Positions 1 through 6,571 of a DNA stretch of 18,111 nucleotides are shown piece after piece. Under the pieces are notes generated by a model, which searched no databases, was not told the DNA's origin, and was given only the letters and a program-made list of their open reading frames with translations. Origin of the DNA: Avimicrobium caecorum (lineage in GTDB: Bacteria > Bacillota > Clostridia > Oscillospirales > Ruminococcaceae); contig CAJFNJ010000018.1 in assembly GCA_904394705.1 (NCBI GenBank), positions 1 to 18,111 on the forward strand, in the 5' to 3' direction. The stretch's first letter is position 1. Every line of letters starts with the position of its first letter. Both the position numbers and the translations under genes were made by a program.

Positions 1-5
1 ATACA

Positions 6-39
6 AGAGGCCCGGAGAGTATCTCCGAGCCTCTTTGCT
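6..39. terminator. Terminator-like hairpin at the left edge
   Basis: A GC-rich hairpin pairs GAGGC and CGGAGA with TCTCCG and GCCTC around a GTA loop, with one mismatched position. It is followed by a short TTT on the plus strand. It probably ends a gene lying to the left of the window. The U-tract is short, so direction and strength are uncertain. Confidence 0.6.
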
Positions 40-79
40 GCCGTTCCGGTTGCCCATAGTCCACTTTTTGTACCTGTGA

Positions 80-253
80 GTGACCGCTCTCGTGTGGGGC
101 CTTTTTGCGTGGGTGGAAGTATCCGGTGGCGATGCGGAGAAGGGCAGCGCCCGGAAACTCTGTGTGACCTATGGCAATGAAGCAGCTCTTCGGCTTTATG
201 AGAGCTTCGGGTTCTATCCCTTTCCCATCGACTGCCTGCAGAAGCGCAGCTGA
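80..253 (+). pseudogene. C-terminal remnant of a GNAT N-acetyltransferase
   Basis: An open frame running to TGA at 251-253 ends with the typical C-terminal acetyl-CoA-fold signature of GNAT acetyltransferases: LCVTYGNEAALRLYESFGF, encoded from about 158. The NE-A-LY--FGF pattern is the last strand and helix of the fold. Nothing upstream resembles the other motifs, and a stop codon at 77-79 closes the frame. The part before about 155 lies in a degenerate repeat of the sequence at 279-370, so only the last 30 or so codons look like real GNAT coding sequence. A terminator follows directly at 277-304, as expected for a genuine gene end. I read this as a decayed 3' fragment, not a functional enzyme. 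Confidence 0.6.
82..157 (+). repeat. Degenerate direct repeat, copy A
   Basis: This stretch aligns with 279-370. The core GGGGCCTTTTTGCGTGGG differs at one position from GGGGTCTTTTTGCGTGGG in copy B. Further matching blocks follow in the same order, for example AGGGCAGCG/AGGGCAGGCG and CCGGAAA/CCGGAAG. It appears to be a worn copy of the terminator's right arm and downstream DNA, placed in front of the GNAT fragment. Confidence 0.5.
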
Positions 254-276
254 TCCGGCTCCTGCCGGAATAGAAA

Positions 277-304
277 AGACCCCGCCATCGTGCGGGGTCT
301 TTTT
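277..304 (+). terminator. Rho-independent terminator after the GNAT remnant
   Basis: A perfect 9-bp stem, AGACCCCGC with GCGGGGTCT, encloses a 6-nt loop and runs into TTTT. It lies 24 nt after the stop codon of the acetyltransferase remnant and was probably its terminator. Confidence 0.8.
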
Positions 305-370
305 GCGTGGGGAAGAGGTACCCGGCGGGCAGAGCGGGGGAGGGCAGGCGTCCGGAAGAAACTGCCGTGC
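279..370 (+). repeat. Degenerate direct repeat, copy B
   Basis: This is the partner of the repeat at 82-157. It overlaps the intact terminator and continues into GC-rich intergenic DNA. Apart from this copy I see nothing recognisable between 305 and 528: no ribosome binding site with a plausible gene and no promoter. Confidence 0.5.
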
Positions 371-528
371 CGTGCCGCCCATAGCGGGACCGCATGCTTC
401 GAAAAGAGCGGCTCCGGAGGATTTCATGGAAGCGGTCGGGGGAGTGTGCCCCCGGCTCGCTGTGATTCCGGCGGGGACTGGCTGCACCGGCACAGTGCGG
501 CGTCACCCCGGCGGCAGAGGGCTGCCCC

Positions 529-566
529 AAATAAAAACCCCCGGCGGTGAGCCGGGGGGTTTATTT
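529..566 (-). terminator. Terminator of the tyrosine phenol-lyase gene
   Basis: Read on the minus strand, a GC stem (CCCCCGGC arms around a GGTGA/TCACC loop) is flanked by A-rich and T-rich arms and ends in TTTTTATTT. It starts about 50 nt after the stop codon of the minus-strand lyase gene. The flanking A/T arms also pair, so it may work in both directions. Confidence 0.8.
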
Positions 567-614
567 GTTTGGGAGAGCTTTTGGCTATGAGAAAGGATGG
601 TTTTCTGTGCGGGA

Positions 615-2024
615 TCAATAGCCCTTGATGAGCTCCTCGTTCTTGGGCTCGAAGCGTCCGGTGAAGAAGCGCAGTGCCTTGGGCTCATATACCCAGCGCA
701 GACCGCTGATGTCATGGCGCTTCTTGTACAGCTCGATTACCGCGTCAGCCACATAGTCCAGGTGCGCATAGGTGTATACACGTCTGGGAATGGTCAGGCG
801 GATGGTCTCCAGCTTCGGCACATGGTCCTCGCCGGTGACATTGTCACGTCCGGCCGAGATGATGCCGCGCTCCATGGTGCGCACGCCCGAGATCTCATAC
901 AGGGCGGCAGAGAGCGCCTGAGCCGGGAAGTCGGTGGCCTGGTCCAGATGATCCAGGAAGGCACGGGCATCCACAAAGATCGCATGACCGCCATAGGGCT
1001 TTACCATGGGGACGCCGGCTGCATCCAGCTTTTCGCCCAGATAACGGATCTGGTTTACACGGTGGCTGATGTACTCATAGTCCATAGCCTCCCGCAGACC
1101 GATTGCCATGGCTTCCATATCCCGTCCTGCCATACCGCCGTAGGAGGGCATACCCTCGAACTGTACCACCATGCCGCAGGCCTGGGTATACAGATCCTCA
1201 TCGTTCATGCACAGGAAACCGCCGATGTTGGTCAGGCAGTCCTTCTTGCCGGACATGGTGCAGCCATCGCCGTAGGAGAACATCTCATGGATAATTTCCT
1301 TGATGGTCTTGTCCTGGTAGCCGGGTTCCCGGGTCTTGATGAAGTAGGCGTTCTCCACGCAGCGGGTGGCGTCGAACATCACCTTGATGCCATGCTTGTG
1401 TGCCAGCTCGGATACAGCCTTGATGTTGGCAATGGATACCGGCTGACCGCCTGCCAGGTTTACAGTAACAGCCAGGCAGATGTAGGGGATATGCTCCGCG
1501 CCCACTTCGTCAATGAGAGCCTGGAACTTGGCAAGGTCCACATTGCCCTTGAAGTCCAGAATGGCGGTGGGGTCATGGGCTTCGTCAATGATCACGTCCC
1601 GGAAGGTGGCGCCGTTGCGCTCCTGATGGAACCGGGTGGTGGTGAAGTACATGTTGCCCGGTACATAGTCGCCGGGCTTGATGGTCAGGCTGGAGAGGAT
1701 ATTCTCAGCGCCGCGGCCCTGATGGGTGGGTACCACATACTTGAAGCCGAACAGCTCCCGGACAGTTTCCTCCAGGTGATAGAAGTTGCGGGAACCGCCA
1801 TAGGCTTCGTCACCCAGCATCAGGCCGGCCCACTGGTGGTCGCTCATGGCGTTGGTGCCCGAGTCGGTGAGCAGGTCGATAAAGCATTCTTCCGACTTCA
1901 GCAGGAAGGTATTGTAGCCGGCAGCCTTGATGGCAGCCTTGCGCTCTTCCTTGTTGAGGGTTCCCATCTTTTCAACCATCTTGATCTTGAAGGGCTCGGG
2001 GGCAAACTTCATCATGTCTTCCAT
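615..2024 (-). CDS. tpl: Tyrosine phenol-lyase
   Basis: This PLP-dependent beta-eliminating lyase (EC 4.1.99.2) converts L-tyrosine to phenol, pyruvate and ammonia in the cytoplasm. The 469-residue protein is close along its whole length to Citrobacter freundii TPL (456 residues). PLP-site residues are present: Tyr75, Asp218, Arg221, and Lys260-Lys261 in SGKKD, where Lys261 would form the Schiff base. Residues that separate TPL from tryptophanase are of TPL type: Thr128 in YFTTT (tryptophanase has Asp), Arg386 in MERGIISAGR (tryptophanase has Ile) and Phe453 in LRFFT. The ATG at 2022-2024 is preceded by AGGAGG at 9-nt spacing, which fixes the start. The C-terminus is about eight residues longer than the Citrobacter enzyme. 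It is transcribed alone, divergently from a GntR regulator, from a near-consensus promoter with a large palindrome just downstream. Confidence 0.95.
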   Translation of the reverse strand: MEDMMKFAPEPFKIKMVEKMGTLNKEERKAAIKAAGYNTFLLKSEECFIDLLTDSGTNAMSDHQWAGLMLGDEAYGGSRNFYHLEETVRELFGFKYVVPTHQGRGAENILSSLTIKPGDYVPGNMYFTTTRFHQERNGATFRDVIIDEAHDPTAILDFKGNVDLAKFQALIDEVGAEHIPYICLAVTVNLAGGQPVSIANIKAVSELAHKHGIKVMFDATRCVENAYFIKTREPGYQDKTIKEIIHEMFSYGDGCTMSGKKDCLTNIGGFLCMNDEDLYTQACGMVVQFEGMPSYGGMAGRDMEAMAIGLREAMDYEYISHRVNQIRYLGEKLDAAGVPMVKPYGGHAIFVDARAFLDHLDQATDFPAQALSAALYEISGVRTMERGIISAGRDNVTGEDHVPKLETIRLTIPRRVYTYAHLDYVADAVIELYKKRHDISGLRWVYEPKALRFFTGRFEPKNEELIKGY

Positions 2025-2065
2025 TGTTAAAATCCTCCTGTCTCAGTAATTTCATTCCGATCATT

Positions 2066-2092
2066 ATGCGTTATGTATGATGCATCACGCAT
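2066..2092. promoter_or_regulatory. 27-bp near-palindromic operator candidate
   Basis: Two 13-nt arms around a central G at 2079 form a dyad matching at 11 of 13 positions: the left arm begins ATGCGTTATG and the right arm ends CATCACGCAT. The core TGATGCATCA (2078-2087) is itself a perfect palindrome. The dyad falls just after the expected start point of tpl transcription and before the tpl ribosome binding site. The adjacent GntR protein is the natural candidate to bind it, but that is inference. Confidence 0.65.
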
Positions 2093-2103
2093 CTTTCAAT
2101 TTC

Positions 2104-2131
2104 ATTATAACTGGACTGGCGCCAATGTCAA
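2104..2131 (-). promoter_or_regulatory. Consensus sigma-A promoter for tpl
   Basis: On the minus strand, TTGACA (2126-2131) and TATAAT (2104-2109) are both perfect consensus boxes separated by 16 bp. Transcription should start near 2097, giving a leader of about 70 nt that contains the palindrome. A perfect promoter with a downstream operator suggests control by repression. Confidence 0.85.
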
Positions 2132-2179
2132 GAGGTTTTTCAGAAAAATCACCAAAAATTTTTCCGCAAGGGGGATGGC

Positions 2180-2208
2180 TTGTGTTTTAATGGGAAGTTT
2201 TGTATAAT
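2180..2208 (+). promoter_or_regulatory. Promoter of the GntR regulator gene
   Basis: A perfect -10 box TATAAT (2203-2208) lies 17 bp after a weak -35 TTGTGT (2180-2185). The start codon at 2247 follows about 30 nt after the expected start point. The palindrome at 2066-2092 is over 85 bp upstream, so direct autoregulation from that site is less obvious than control of tpl. Confidence 0.6.
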
Positions 2209-2246
2209 AACTTCAATCACCAGAGTAAAAGCGAGGCCAGTGAATT

Positions 2247-2900
2247 ATGAGCGAACTTCTCCAGCGCCGATCCCTGAGCGAACAGGTCTATGATGTGCTG
2301 ATCCATGATATTGTCACCGGACAGATCGCCCTGGGGGACCGGCTGATCAACCGGGAACTCCAGACCCGGTTCGGTGTATCGTCTACCCCCATCCGGGACG
2401 CCATTAATAAGCTCTATCAGGATGGTCTGATCCGGGAGCTGACCAATTCCGGCGCCCAGCTCATCGATTTTGACCAGCAGTATGCCGAGGAACTCAACCA
2501 CTTCATTATGATGCTGGCCTGTGAGGCATTGGCTCTGGCCTCCCAGTCGGATCAGCAGGCAGAGATTGTCCGGCTGCTGCATGAGTATCAGGACGCCATG
2601 GAAGCCAGCCAGGAGAATGATACCGAATACTTCGGGGCGGATTACCGGTTCCACAAGGTCTTTTTTGACTACTGCGGCAACCGCTTCCTCAAGGAGACCT
2701 ACAAGCGCTACAACCGCATCCGGTCGCTGCTCATCTCCAGTGCCATGCAGGCTTCCCGGGACCGTCAGCCGTCGGTGGACCAGCACCGGCGGATCACCGC
2801 TGCCTTTGAAGCGGGACAGTTTGACCTGGCCCGGGAACGGATGCGGGAGCACTATCAGTACGGCGTGCATCTGCTTCTTGACCGGGAGAACCATGCGTAA
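2247..2900 (+). CDS. GntR-family (FadR/FCD) transcriptional regulator
   Basis: A 217-residue DNA-binding regulator. Residues 8-70 form the GntR winged helix (LSEQVYDVLIHDIVTGQI, then the recognition helix region STPIRDAINKL). Residues 80-210 form an all-helical FCD ligand domain. The family's metal-binding set is complete: Asp132 and His136 in DYRFH, His180, and His202 in REHYQ, so a metal ion probably helps bind a carboxylate effector. The gene is divergent from tyrosine phenol-lyase, which suggests control of tpl with tyrosine or a related acid as effector. The glycerophosphodiester transport operon starts about 400 nt downstream on the same strand and is a second possible target. A modest GAGG lies 10 nt before the ATG. 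A terminator follows immediately, so the gene is monocistronic. Confidence 0.9.
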   Translation: MSELLQRRSLSEQVYDVLIHDIVTGQIALGDRLINRELQTRFGVSSTPIRDAINKLYQDGLIRELTNSGAQLIDFDQQYAEELNHFIMMLACEALALASQSDQQAEIVRLLHEYQDAMEASQENDTEYFGADYRFHKVFFDYCGNRFLKETYKRYNRIRSLLISSAMQASRDRQPSVDQHRRITAAFEAGQFDLARERMREHYQYGVHLLLDRENHA

Positions 2901-2901
2901 C

Positions 2902-2946
2902 AAAAAAAGACCTGTCTTTTCCATGGGAAAGACAGGCCTTTTTTGA
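2902..2946 (+). terminator. Terminator after the GntR gene
   Basis: A 9-bp stem, CCTGTCTTT (2911-2919) with AAAGACAGG (2928-2936), is flanked by an A-run before and CCTTTTTT after. It starts right after the stop codon. The A-run would give the minus strand a U-tract too, though no minus-strand gene ends here. Confidence 0.85.
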
Positions 2947-3312
2947 TGCCGAAAGGCGCCAAACGACGCCAAAATTTCATTTTTGACGCAGAAGCCGGAG
3001 CACGGCTGATTTCTGGGCAAAAGGAGTTATTTTTGCAATTATAGCAAAAAAACGGGATTCAGACAAGTTCAATGTTACAAATATATGAAAAACTGCGTAA
3101 TTATGGGAAAAATCCGGCGTTTTTGATAAAATGCGGTTGGGAACCACAAAGTACTTTTACTAAAATATCAATTCCATTTTTGTGAATGAAATGTTACAAT
3201 ATGTCAGGGAAAAGACCTTCCTGCAGGACGGATTTCGTTTTTTGCAGGATTGGGAACCCATTCACCAAGTTCCGGGAGTGTAAGCCCGGCAACAGAAATT
3301 TGGAGGAAAAGT
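2947..3312 (+). other. AT-rich leader and control region of the transport operon
   Basis: No gene is visible in these 366 bases. The region is much more AT-rich than its neighbours. It contains two identical copies of AATGTTACAA (3071-3080 and 3190-3199), each forming an extended -10-like element TGTTACAA(A/T). A further TGATAAAAT element lies at 3124-3132. From 3203 to 3300 is an untranslated leader, then TGGAGG at 3301-3306 as ribosome binding site. I found no recognised riboswitch motif. Confidence 0.5.
3172..3200 (+). promoter_or_regulatory. Likely promoter of the transport operon
   Basis: An extended -10 element TGTTACAAT (TG at 3192-3193, TACAAT at 3195-3200) has only a weak -35 (TTCCAT, 3172-3177) 17 bp upstream. 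The extended TG may compensate. Transcription would start near 3207 with a leader of roughly 105 nt. The similar element at 3073-3081 could be a second start. Confidence 0.45.
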
Positions 3313-4680
3313 ATGAAAAAGCTTCTGAGTCTGACTCTGGCTGCACTGATGGCAGTATCCATGCTGTCCGGCTGCTCCAATGGCAGCGACAACAGCTCCA
3401 CTGCCCAGAACAGCGGAGAAGAGCCCACCGGTACCATTACCCTGAAGGTTGCCCACAACATGGACTTCGTCACCATTCCCGATGCGGTTCTGGCTGCTGG
3501 CGAGCGCCTGAACGAAAAGTATGCAGCTGAGGGCAAGGATCTCAAGATCGAGTTTGAAACCGACTACGCCCGCATCGACTGGGGCGAGTATTCCAACAAC
3601 CTGATCTTCGCCCAGAAGAACGGCGAAGGTCCGGATATCTTCTCGGTCAGCGACCTGTCCAGCCTGGTTGAGGCCGGCATGATGCTGGATATCTCCGACC
3701 TGATGACCGATGACTTTGTAGAGGGCATCTATACCCCTTACATCGTGGACGGCAAGGCCTATGCAATGCCCTTCGACCTGCCTGTCCGCGTGATCTACTA
3801 CAATAAGTCCGCTCTGAAGGAAATCGGCTGGACCGATGAGCAGATCGAAGCCCTGCCCACCCAGATGGCCAACGGCGAGTTCACCTGGGAGCAGTTCCTG
3901 GATCTCTGCAAGGAAGTACAGGACAAGGGTGCCGCTACCTGGGGTCTGACCCATCGTCCCGGCGCCGGCAGCGACTTCCTGGATGTATTCCGCACCCTGG
4001 GCGGTGAGTACTACAACGACGAAGGCAAGCTGGTATTTGACAGCGAAGGCCTGCAGCGCTTCTTCCAGGAGATCTATGACAATGCCAACACCACCAAGAT
4101 CACTCCCCAGAACCTGACTCAGACCACCTGGGATACCATCAACACCATGGTAGGTGACGGTACTGCCTTTGCTTACTACGGTCCTCTGTACTCTGCTACC
4201 TATGTAGCCGGTGCTGTGGACAAGACCCCCGAGCAGTTCGCTGAAGATGTAGGCTTTGCCGTATTCCCGGTATCCGAGTACAATGATACTCCCTTCTGCA
4301 TCGCGGCTCCTCAGGGCATGGGCATCAATGCCAATACCCAGTATCCCGAGATCTGCAAGGATCTGTTCCGTGAGCTGTACAGCGGTGATTCCATCGATCA
4401 GCTGGCTCACCATGCCGACACCATCTTCACCCTGTCGTCGGTAAAGGCTGCCAACGAGATGGAGGACATCAAGACCAACCCGATCCTGGAAAAGGTAGGC
4501 TACATGGCTGACCTGTCTGTAACACCTCCCAATGTGGATGGCCTGACCACCTACAACAATGAGCTCTACAAGCAGATTCAGCTGCTGGAACTGGGCCAGA
4601 CCACTCCTGAGCAGGCTGTGGCTGACATGAAGACCCAGATCGAAATCAACCTCGATGCTGACCTGGTTGAATACAAGTAA
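3313..4680 (+). CDS. ABC transporter substrate-binding lipoprotein (UgpB-like, family 1)
   Basis: A 455-residue extracellular solute-binding protein of the sugar/glycerol-phosphate ABC importer class, tethered by a lipid anchor. MKK and a hydrophobic stretch are followed by the lipobox LSGC, with Cys21 as the lipidated residue, then a Ser/Asn-rich linker to about residue 40. Long in-frame extensions upstream lack a ribosome binding site; the ATG at 3313 has GGAGG 6 nt before it. The body shows the family pattern: a substrate-lobe start LKVAHNMDF, then DIFSVSDLSSLVEAG and YAMPFDLPVRVIYYNK, which marks the hinge in SBP family 1. It is the first gene of the operon. The ligand cannot be read from sequence; the phosphodiesterase genes downstream point to glycerophosphodiesters or sn-glycerol-3-phosphate. 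A true sugar remains possible. Confidence 0.9.
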   Translation: MKKLLSLTLAALMAVSMLSGCSNGSDNSSTAQNSGEEPTGTITLKVAHNMDFVTIPDAVLAAGERLNEKYAAEGKDLKIEFETDYARIDWGEYSNNLIFAQKNGEGPDIFSVSDLSSLVEAGMMLDISDLMTDDFVEGIYTPYIVDGKAYAMPFDLPVRVIYYNKSALKEIGWTDEQIEALPTQMANGEFTWEQFLDLCKEVQDKGAATWGLTHRPGAGSDFLDVFRTLGGEYYNDEGKLVFDSEGLQRFFQEIYDNANTTKITPQNLTQTTWDTINTMVGDGTAFAYYGPLYSATYVAGAVDKTPEQFAEDVGFAVFPVSEYNDTPFCIAAPQGMGINANTQYPEICKDLFRELYSGDSIDQLAHHADTIFTLSSVKAANEMEDIKTNPILEKVGYMADLSVTPPNVDGLTTYNNELYKQIQLLELGQTTPEQAVADMKTQIEINLDADLVEYK

Positions 4681-4702
4681 ACCATTTTCCTGAAAAGGCA
4701 GT

Positions 4703-4743
4703 GAGAACAGCATAGGCTCCCCTCGCAAGGGGTCTATGCTCTC
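4703..4743 (+). other. Intercistronic hairpin 1 (after the binding-protein gene)
   Basis: AGCATAG (4709-4715) pairs with CTATGCT (4734-4740), enclosing CCCCT/AGGGG around a CGCA loop, with GAG/CTC able to extend the base. No clean U-tract follows, only CATTGTTATTAT. Such hairpins after a binding-protein gene often stabilise its mRNA or end part of the transcription, so binding protein exceeds permease; that role is inferred. Confidence 0.6.
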
Positions 4744-4764
4744 ATTGTTATTATGCGTATTTTC

Positions 4765-4800
4765 GGGACAGCGGCGGAATGGCTTCCGCTCCTCTGTCCC
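4765..4800 (+). other. Intercistronic hairpin 2 abutting the permease ribosome binding site
   Basis: GGGACAG (4765-4771) pairs with CTGTCCC (4794-4800), and an inner GCGGAA/TTCCGC helix completes the stem. The stem ends one base before the GGGAGGG ribosome binding site of the first permease. The structure could affect ribosome access or protect a processed 5' end. Confidence 0.6.
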
Positions 4801-4813
4801 CGGGAGGGACACT

Positions 4814-5704
4814 ATGAAGCAAAATATGCGACAGAAAAATATGCAGGCCTATCTTTTCCTATCGCCTTTTCTGATTTTTATCACCGTTCTGTATATCCTG
4901 CCGGCGATCCTGACCGTCATTATGGCATTTACCAGTCTGGATTCCGCCTTTATCTGGAAGTTCAACGGCATCAATAACTTCCGCAAGATCCTCATGGACC
5001 CCAATACCCCCATCATCGCCTGGAATACAGTAAAATATGTGGGCATCACCATTTTCCTGACTGTGGTGCTGGATCTGTTCTTTGCCATCATGACCACCTA
5101 TTTTATCCGGGACGAGCGCAAGGGCAATATCTTCAAGGGCATCCTGATGATCCCCATGATCACACCGGGTGTGGTGTATTCGGTACTGTGGCTGTGGCTG
5201 CTGGAAGCCACTCCCAATGGCCTTGCCAACAAGGTATATATGGCCCTGGGCGGCAGTGAGCCGCTCAACTGGATTGCCCAGTATCCGTTTGTCATCATCA
5301 TTGCCGCCACACTGCTCACCAGCATTGCCTATGGTACCACCGTCTTTTCCTCGGCGGTGAAGAGCATTCCCGAGAATCAGTTCCGGGCAGCCCGTGTGGA
5401 CGGCGCCGGGGAATGGGAGATTGTGCGCAACATCATTCTGCCCAACCTGCGCTTCCACATCACCTTTATCGCCCTGTGGGAGACCCTGGGTCTGCTCACC
5501 AACTATGTCACCATCATGCTCATCACCAACGGCGGTCCGGGTGTCCAGACCGAGGTATGGGCACTGAGCGCCTACCACAAGGCCTTCTCGGACAGCCAGT
5601 ACGGCTATGGCGCTGCCATTTCGCTGGTGCTGATCGTGGTGGTTATGGTGCTGATGCTGGTGATCGGCGCTGTGATGCACCATCAGGAAAAATCCCGTTC
5701 CTAA
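4814..5704 (+). CDS. ABC transporter permease 1 (UgpA/MalF-type)
   Basis: A 296-residue inner membrane permease of the binding-protein-dependent transport family with six predicted helices; the first spans about residues 11-40. The EAA loop that contacts the ATPase is at about 192-210 (AARVDGAGEWEIVRNIILP). The large periplasmic insertion of MalF is absent, as in UgpA-type permeases. The ATG at 4814 is chosen because GGGAGGG precedes it and because MKQNMRQKNMQAYLFLSPF is a normal permease N-terminus; an earlier in-frame ATG at 4736 lies in the intercistronic hairpins. It should pair with the next gene product to form the membrane channel. Confidence 0.9.
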   Translation: MKQNMRQKNMQAYLFLSPFLIFITVLYILPAILTVIMAFTSLDSAFIWKFNGINNFRKILMDPNTPIIAWNTVKYVGITIFLTVVLDLFFAIMTTYFIRDERKGNIFKGILMIPMITPGVVYSVLWLWLLEATPNGLANKVYMALGGSEPLNWIAQYPFVIIIAATLLTSIAYGTTVFSSAVKSIPENQFRAARVDGAGEWEIVRNIILPNLRFHITFIALWETLGLLTNYVTIMLITNGGPGVQTEVWALSAYHKAFSDSQYGYGAAISLVLIVVVMVLMLVIGAVMHHQEKSRS

Positions 5705-5722
5705 GCAACCAGGAGGTTCGAT

Positions 5723-6571
5723 ATGAAATATTCCCAGAGACCCAAGTATGAACGCCGCAATGAAACCATTGCGGTACTGGTGATGATCCTCTTGTGCATC
5801 CCGGTTCTGTTCATCTACTTTTCCTTCTTTGCCAACGCCTTTATTCTGGACAGCACCGGTGAGCTGACCCTGCAGAACTTCCAGTTCCTCTATCAGCCCA
5901 TCCAGCTCAGCCAGTATACCGTGGAGCCCATCGGCAAGGCCTTCCGCAATACCGTGATCTTCACCGCCATTGCCACCACCCTGGAAGTGACCATCAGCTG
6001 CATGGCAGGCTATGCCCTGGCCCGGATGGAATTCACCGGCAAGCGGGTGATCTCCTTCTCGCTGCTCACCCTGCGGCTCTTCCCCGGTGTGCTGCTGCTC
6101 ATCGGCGTGCTGTATGTCCTGCTGCACCTGGGCATCCTAAACACCCTCACCGGTGTCATTGTTGTGGCGATTGCCCTGCGTCTGCCCGGCAGTACCTTCA
6201 TTATCCGCAACTTCTTCGCGGGGATTCCCCAGGATATTGAAAACTCCGCCCTGGTGGACGGCTGCAACCGTCTGACCGCCTTCTTCCAGGTCATTATCCA
6301 CATGGTAAAGCCCGGCCTTGCTTCCATCAGCATTTTTGCCTTCATGAGCGCCTGGTCCAACTACCTGCTGTTCAATGTCCTGATCTTCAACACCAAAACC
6401 CCTGTGCTTGCCACCTATCTGCGCGTTCTCTCCCGGAACGACCAGATGATCGCTGACTATGGCGTATTCGCGGCGATGGCGATGGTCTATATGCTGCCGG
6501 TGCTGATCTTCTTCTTCATTTCGCAGCGTCAGCTCATGCAGGGAACCATTTCTGGAGGTAAAGGTATATGA
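5723..6571 (+). CDS. ABC transporter permease 2 (UgpE/MalG-type)
   Basis: A 282-residue inner membrane permease with six predicted helices and the EAA loop at about 173-200 (SALVDGCNRLTAFFQVIIH). Length and the C-terminal SQRQLMQGTISGGKGI, a hallmark of MalG/UgpE-like subunits, fit the family. AGGAGG lies 7 nt before the ATG, 18 nt after the stop of permease 1. Its stop codon overlaps the start of the ATPase gene in ATGA, so the two are probably translationally coupled. Confidence 0.92.
   Translation: MKYSQRPKYERRNETIAVLVMILLCIPVLFIYFSFFANAFILDSTGELTLQNFQFLYQPIQLSQYTVEPIGKAFRNTVIFTAIATTLEVTISCMAGYALARMEFTGKRVISFSLLTLRLFPGVLLLIGVLYVLLHLGILNTLTGVIVVAIALRLPGSTFIIRNFFAGIPQDIENSALVDGCNRLTAFFQVIIHMVKPGLASISIFAFMSAWSNYLLFNVLIFNTKTPVLATYLRVLSRNDQMIADYGVFAAMAMVYMLPVLIFFFISQRQLMQGTISGGKGI

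Noticed and set aside
615..2024. Annotation as tryptophanase (tnaA)
   Set aside because: The discriminating residues are Thr128, Arg386 and Phe453, as in TPL; tryptophanase has Asp and Ile at the first two.
597..2030. A long plus-strand open frame covering the whole lyase gene
   Set aside because: It is the antisense shadow of tpl. It has no ribosome binding site or family resemblance, while the minus strand encodes a full TPL with all active-site residues.
3262..4812. A 516-codon minus-strand open frame across the binding-protein gene
   Set aside because: Antisense shadow caused by GC bias at third positions; the composition is His/Gly/Val-rich with no domain, and the plus strand encodes a clear lipoprotein.
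4859..6127. Long minus-strand open frame across the two permease genes
   Set aside because: His/Asp/Gly-rich translation typical of the antisense of membrane proteins; both plus-strand permeases have EAA loops and ribosome binding sites.
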